The notes beneath the pieces were generated by a model. The model ran no database searches. It saw only the letters and a program-made list of their open reading frames with translations, and was not told the origin of the DNA. Below, piece by piece: positions 59,648 through 64,000 of a stretch of 64,000 nucleotides of DNA (within the stretch, counting starts at the first letter, position 1; each line of letters opens with the position of its first letter). This DNA comes from an uncultured Lachnospiraceae bacterium (GTDB lineage: Bacteria > Bacillota > Clostridia > Lachnospirales > Lachnospiraceae). The position numbers and the translations under genes were made by a program. Where the stretch lies: assembly GCA_902776305.1 (NCBI GenBank), contig CACYPS010000010.1, positions 1 to 64,000 on the forward strand. Reading direction: 5' to 3'.

Positions 59648-62060
59648 CGGCTTTATCATTAAAAATGACCGTTTTTCACTGACAGATGACAATCTCTATT
59701 TCCTGCGCGGACACCTTGCTCCGCGCACGGATCTGACTGCTTTCCTCGATGGGAAACCGTTCGATGTGGACGTGAGGAAGCTCACCGAGAATGTGGATGA
59801 GCGATTCGGCGGAAGCGAGACGATCGCGTCTTTCCGCATCCCGTCAGACATTGCGTCCTACAGGATGCTCAAAGTTTATGTCAATCAGGACAGGGGAAGA
59901 CATCTCTGCTTTGAGATATCAGGAAAAGAACTGGCTGAGAAGATGAACCCCATCAAGCTGTTCATCGACGATTTCTCCGTGAATGAGAAAGACGGTTATA
60001 TGAGACTTCAGGGATGGGCCGTCTCAAAGGAGCCGGTGAAGATGGCTGTTCTCGATGCTGACAGGAAGAAGATGAATGTCAAGGTCGAGCGCTATCAGAG
60101 ATTGGATGTGCAGGGTCTCTTCGAGGAGTGCGAAGTCGATAAAATGAGCGGCTTCCACATCGAGATCCGTCCCATTCCGAAGGATAAGATTTATGTGGCG
60201 TTCAAAGCCGGTGAGGACAGGATGATCAGGGAATACAGGACCGGTTCTGTCGTTGCCAGAGTGGAGAAAGGACAGCGTCTCGCCAAAAAAGCAACGGAGT
60301 ATCTGAAGTACCACGGGGTCCGGGCACTGACCGTCAAAGTTTATGACAAGCTGTTTAACCCCGCGATGAAGCCGGTCATTTATGCGGACTGGATCAAAAA
60401 GCATCTGCCCAGCGACCGTGCGATTGAGAAACAGAAAAAGACGACGTTCGCCTATGAGCCTCTGATCAGTATTGTTGTTCCACTGTATAAGACTCCGGAG
60501 GAGTTCCTCGACGCGTTAGTGGATTCCGTCAGGGAGCAGTCGTATGGCAAATGGGAGCTCATCCTCTCGGACGGCAGCGGCGCGGACTCGCCGCTTGACG
60601 CCATCCTTGACAGACTTGAGAAATCGGATGACAGGATAAAGGCAATCCGGAACGGTCAGCAGCTGCACATAGCGGAGAATACCAACATGGCGCTGGCAGC
60701 GGCGAGCGGAGAGTTTATCGCATTTGCAGATCATGATGATCTTCTTACGCGGAACGCCCTCTTTGAAGTCGTATCTGCGATCAACAACAATCCGGAAGCC
60801 GAATTCCTTTACAGCGATGAGGATAAGATCGGAATCGGTGAGAAATACATGCAGCCTAACCTGAAGCCGGATTTCGATCCCGATTTCCTGACTTCCGTCA
60901 ACTATATATGCCATCTTCTCGTCGTCAAGAAGAAACTGATTGACCGCGTGGGACTTCTGGATCCGGCTTATGACGGTGCCCAGGATTATGATTTTGTTCT
61001 CAGATGTACGGAGAAGACGGACCATATCGTGCATATACCGAAGATCCTGTACCACTGGAGATTCTTTGAGGGAAGTACGGCTGCCAACCCGGAAAGCAAA
61101 GCATATGCATTCGATGCCGGACAGCGCGCTATTCAGGCACATTACGACCGTCTCGGCCTGCCCTGCGAGGTCGTAAAGGGCGAGTTCCCTGGAATATACA
61201 GGACGATCTATCATTGGGATGAAACGCCGAAGGTATCGATTCTGATACCGAATAAGGACCATATCGATGATCTGGATAAATGCCTGAACAGTATTGACAG
61301 CGGCCGCGTCTATCCGAATCTGGAAATCGTGATCGTTGAAAATAACAGTACAGAACAGGAAACTTTTGACTATTATAAAAAATTAATTGACCGTGACAGC
61401 AGAGTAAAAGTGGTTTACTATGAAGGTGGCTTCAATTATTCCGCAATCAACAATTTCGGCGCAAGACATGCAACCGGTGATTATTTATTCCTCCTGAATA
61501 ACGATACGGAATTCATCAGCGAGGATGTGATCGGCGAGATGCTCGGTTTCTGTATGAGACCGGACGTCGGAGCGGTCGGCGCCAGACTGTATTATGAAGA
61601 CAACACGATCCAGCACGCCGGCGTCATCGTCGGATGGGGCGGAATCGCGGGTCACGCATTTGTCAATCAGAAGCGCGGTGAGACAGGGTATCAGCACAGG
61701 ATCATCTGTCAGCAGGATATGAGTGCGGTCACGGCTGCATGCCTTATGGTGAAGAAGAGTGTTTACGATGAGGTGGGCGGTCTCACGGAGGAACTGGCCG
61801 TAGCCTTTAACGATATAGATTTCTGTATGAAGATAAGAAAGGCCGGTTATCTGATCGTCTATGATCCGTACGCGGAGCTGTATCACTACGAATCCAAATC
61901 CCGCGGCCTTGACCAGGGAAATCCGGAGAAGGTAAGGAGATTCCAGAACGAGATGGCTATCTTCCAGAAGAGATGGCCTGAGATCCTCCGGGACGGGGAT
62001 CCCTATTACAATCCGAATCTGTCGATGGTGACGCAGGATTTTTCTTTGAAGCATAATTAA
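59637..62060 (+). CDS. double GT2 glycosyltransferase (tandem paralogue 4)
   Basis: It is 807 residues; ATG 59637 or 59640. An N-terminal beta region contains the 'GW' domain (W127; RLDVQG, GFHIEI), then GT2 module A (about 272-505) with D365-H-D-D368 and YSDEDK, and module B (about 529-780) with FNYSAINN, LNNDTEF and FNDIDFC. It lacks the N-terminal coiled coil of paralogue 3. Translation is coupled to paralogue 3 through the overlap. A half-copy of repeat A follows the stop. Confidence 0.9.
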   Translation: MMNDGFIIKNDRFSLTDDNLYFLRGHLAPRTDLTAFLDGKPFDVDVRKLTENVDERFGGSETIASFRIPSDIASYRMLKVYVNQDRGRHLCFEISGKELAEKMNPIKLFIDDFSVNEKDGYMRLQGWAVSKEPVKMAVLDADRKKMNVKVERYQRLDVQGLFEECEVDKMSGFHIEIRPIPKDKIYVAFKAGEDRMIREYRTGSVVARVEKGQRLAKKATEYLKYHGVRALTVKVYDKLFNPAMKPVIYADWIKKHLPSDRAIEKQKKTTFAYEPLISIVVPLYKTPEEFLDALVDSVREQSYGKWELILSDGSGADSPLDAILDRLEKSDDRIKAIRNGQQLHIAENTNMALAAASGEFIAFADHDDLLTRNALFEVVSAINNNPEAEFLYSDEDKIGIGEKYMQPNLKPDFDPDFLTSVNYICHLLVVKKKLIDRVGLLDPAYDGAQDYDFVLRCTEKTDHIVHIPKILYHWRFFEGSTAANPESKAYAFDAGQRAIQAHYDRLGLPCEVVKGEFPGIYRTIYHWDETPKVSILIPNKDHIDDLDKCLNSIDSGRVYPNLEIVIVENNSTEQETFDYYKKLIDRDSRVKVVYYEGGFNYSAINNFGARHATGDYLFLLNNDTEFISEDVIGEMLGFCMRPDVGAVGARLYYEDNTIQHAGVIVGWGGIAGHAFVNQKRGETGYQHRIICQQDMSAVTAACLMVKKSVYDEVGGLTEELAVAFNDIDFCMKIRKAGYLIVYDPYAELYHYESKSRGLDQGNPEKVRRFQNEMAIFQKRWPEILRDGDPYYNPNLSMVTQDFSLKHN

Positions 62061-62119
62061 GATTGCATTATTATTGGCTCGACAGCAGCCTATATACGTG
62101 AAGCGGGAAGTTTTAGTAA
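62061..62119 (+). repeat. half-copy of repeat family A
   Basis: TTGCATTATTATTGGCTCGAC, AGCC, TACG and GAAGCGGGAAGTTTTAGTAA (62100-62119) align with the right half of copy A1 (22480-22533); the last 20 bases match at 18 positions. The hairpin core and left half are missing. It lies just after a stop codon and 18 bases before rfbD. Confidence 0.6.
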
Positions 62120-62137
62120 GAAAGATGAGGTGGAAAC

Positions 62138-63049
62138 ATGAAAGCGCTTGTAACAGGAGTAGCGGGCCAGCTCGGTCATGATGTAATGAATGAACTTGCA
62201 AAACGCGGGTTTGAGGGCGTCGGAAGCGATCTTGCCCCGGAGTATGCGGGTATGCAGGATGGGACGGCGGTCACGACGATGCCCTATCTCTCCATGGATA
62301 TAACAGATCCTGAGAGCGTCCGGAATACGATCATCGCTTCCGGAGCAGACGCAGTGATCCACTGTGCAGCCTGGACTGCGGTTGATAAGGCGGAAGAGAT
62401 GCCCGAGGCATGCCGCAAGGTGAACGCCTACGGAACAGAGAATATTGCAAAGGTCTGCGAAGAACTCGATCTTCCGATGATGTACTTCTCGACGGACTAT
62501 GTATTCAACGGAAACGGCACCCGTCCGTGGGAACCGGATGATGAGTATGAACCGCTCGGCGTATATGGCCAGACCAAGGCTGAGGGCGAAGTCGCTGTTC
62601 GAGAGCATGTCAGGAAGTTCTTTATCCTGCGTATCGCGTGGGTATTCGGAACCAACGGAAAGAACTTCATCAAGACTATGCTCCGCCTCTCCGAGACACA
62701 TGACAGCCTCCGCGTTGTGTGCGACCAGATCGGTACTCCGACCTACACATATGATCTTGCAAGACTTATTGTGGATATGATCCAGACGGATCGCTACGGC
62801 ATCTATCACGTTACAAATGAAGGCGACTACATCTCATGGTACGATTTCACTCTGGCAATCTTTGAGGAGGCCGGTGTGACACATGTCAAGGTGACCCCGG
62901 TAACTTCCGAGGAGTACGGTGCGGCAGCGAAGCGTCCGTACAACAGCAGGATGGATCGGTCCAAGATCGTTCGCGAAGGGTTCGAGCCGCTGCCTGAATG
63001 GAGAGATGCTCTGAGAAGGTATGTTGCGATTCTGAAGGATCAGAAGTAA
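62138..63049 (+). CDS. rfbD: dTDP-4-dehydrorhamnose reductase
   Basis: This is the final step of dTDP-L-rhamnose synthesis. It is 303 residues, normal length. GVAGQLG (7-13) is the nucleotide motif; STDYVFNG and YGQTKAEGE (catalytic Tyr/Lys) are family hallmarks. GAGGTGG lies upstream of the ATG. It is separated by 20 kb from rfbB, rfbA and rfbC, enclosing the polymerisation and export genes within the rhamnose pathway. Confidence 0.96.
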   Translation: MKALVTGVAGQLGHDVMNELAKRGFEGVGSDLAPEYAGMQDGTAVTTMPYLSMDITDPESVRNTIIASGADAVIHCAAWTAVDKAEEMPEACRKVNAYGTENIAKVCEELDLPMMYFSTDYVFNGNGTRPWEPDDEYEPLGVYGQTKAEGEVAVREHVRKFFILRIAWVFGTNGKNFIKTMLRLSETHDSLRVVCDQIGTPTYTYDLARLIVDMIQTDRYGIYHVTNEGDYISWYDFTLAIFEEAGVTHVKVTPVTSEEYGAAAKRPYNSRMDRSKIVREGFEPLPEWRDALRRYVAILKDQK

Positions 63050-63076
63050 TAATTTGTTGACGGACGTAGAATAGCT

Positions 63077-64000
63077 ATGAATGAAACATTCCAGTTGAAA
63101 CTGAATAAAATGACCATGTTGCTCCTTTCCGCCGTGATAGGAGCAACTTGCATGTTTGTATTCAGCGAATATATCTTCGGAAACAGGATCCTCGCTTTCT
63201 ATGATATCGGTTCAGACACGGCCGAACAGTATCTGTCCCTCTACGCCATGCTCATCAGAAAACTGCAGAGCGGTGACCTGACCCTCTGGGGAGCGGACAA
63301 CGGTTTCGGCATTAATCTGAATATGCTGAATATGACCAACCCTGCCCTGATGATTGTATACTTCGTCGGGGCCGTGATTGGTACCGAGCGTATGCCCTAT
63401 ATGCTTATCTGGGTATATATGCTTGAGATCCTGGCAGCTGGAATCAGCTGCTACCTCTATCTGTCCGTCTTCCGCCTGGATGAGAGGGCGAAGGCGATGG
63501 CAGCTTATATGTACAGCTTCTCAGGCTTTATCATGGTCTGGGGACAGCACTATCAGTTCGCGATCGTGCCCACGCTTCTGATTCTCGAAATGTTATTTAT
63601 TGAGAGATGCATACGCTGTCCGCGCAAGTGGAAAGGGCTCACGATCATGACGGCAATACTTGTTTTTAACAGCATGTATATTGCCTACATGAGTCTGATA
63701 TTCTGTGCGTTTTATGTATGTGTGAGAGTCTTCATGCGGAGACTCCGCTCCTTTAAGCGGTATTTCTGGGATGCCTTTCATCTTGCCTGGGTCATGGGGC
63801 TCGGAGTCGGAATCGGCTTCGTGACTCTTCTTCCTGCGGTCGCGGCTATTTTAAGTGTTTCTTCACGTCTGGCCACGCAGGACTCTCTGTACTACAGACT
63901 ATTCGGCATGAAGTATCCGAAAATCTATTACAGTACCCTGATAGGAAGACTATTCGGCAGTACTTTCAAGGGAATTTCGGATTACAGGGGCTTCTTCAAC
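63077..64000 (+). CDS. YfhO-family membrane protein, second copy (cut by window end)
   Basis: The reading frame is open from ATG 63077 for 308 codons to the end of the window. The first helix (about 12-32) is followed by the loop FYDIGSDTAEQYLSLY, matching YSDVGSD in the YfhO at 30985. GGDLTLWGADNGFG-like and FIMVWGQHYQF stretches are further parallels (the first copy has YMVVWGQNYSYG). At least seven hydrophobic segments are visible. It probably glycosylates the exported polymer outside the cell. The ribosome binding site is weak (GACGTAGA). The C-terminal domain is outside the window. Confidence 0.85.
   Translation, partial: MNETFQLKLNKMTMLLLSAVIGATCMFVFSEYIFGNRILAFYDIGSDTAEQYLSLYAMLIRKLQSGDLTLWGADNGFGINLNMLNMTNPALMIVYFVGAVIGTERMPYMLIWVYMLEILAAGISCYLYLSVFRLDERAKAMAAYMYSFSGFIMVWGQHYQFAIVPTLLILEMLFIERCIRCPRKWKGLTIMTAILVFNSMYIAYMSLIFCAFYVCVRVFMRRLRSFKRYFWDAFHLAWVMGLGVGIGFVTLLPAVAAILSVSSRLATQDSLYYRLFGMKYPKIYYSTLIGRLFGSTFKGISDYRGFFN

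Overview
The window looks like a chromosomal segment of a Gram-positive member of the Clostridia, most likely Lachnospiraceae. The evidence is the conserved Firmicutes neighbourhood (rpsT, holA, lepA), the cdaA-cdaR pair, an HPr with both His15 and Ser46, a sporulator-type D,D-carboxypeptidase, strong AGGAGG ribosome binding sites, and mid G+C coding sequence. Family-level placement is an inference from gene content, since no rRNA gene is present. No tRNA, rRNA, CRISPR array or transposase gene was seen.

Housekeeping part (about 1-17.4 kb). rpsT and holA lie on the minus strand. lepA-uvrA, an mreB-type gene, recD2-comF, two membrane proteins of unknown function, cdaA-cdaR (cyclic-di-AMP synthesis), an HPr-like protein and a membrane-anchored D,D-carboxypeptidase lie on the plus strand.

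Surface-polysaccharide part (about 17.4 kb to the window end), in four blocks. (1) 17.4-30.5 kb, plus strand: an FAD oxidoreductase, a GT-C membrane protein, CDP-glucose synthesis (rfbF, rfbG), two CapK/PaaK-like adenylate-forming enzymes around a flippase, an acetolactate-synthase-like ThDP enzyme, a sugar-nucleotide SDR and a polyprenyl-phosphate-type GT2. This could make an unusual, possibly branched, CDP-sugar. (2) 38.3-31.0 kb, minus strand: GT2, PLP-fold protein, ATP-grasp ligase, WecE aminotransferase and YfhO. This suggests a 4-amino-4,6-dideoxy sugar, perhaps N-acylated. (3) 38.5-42.3 kb, plus strand: rfbB, rfbA, an SDR and rfbC (dTDP-L-rhamnose, completed by rfbD at 62.1 kb). (4) 42.4-62.1 kb, plus strand: two RgpF-like proteins, a kinase-like coiled-coil protein, a Wzm/Wzt exporter, a methyltransferase and four giant double-GT2 proteins. 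A second, truncated YfhO starts at 63.1 kb.

The most notable signals are these. Block 4 carries the parts of a capping and length-control module comparable to WbdD/Wzt of E. coli O9a, but split over separate genes. A self-complementary -35 hexamer is shared by two divergent promoters, each with an exact 17-bp spacer, at the dTDP-4-keto-6-deoxyglucose branch point. Four families of dispersed palindromic repeats sit almost always just 3' of stop codons.
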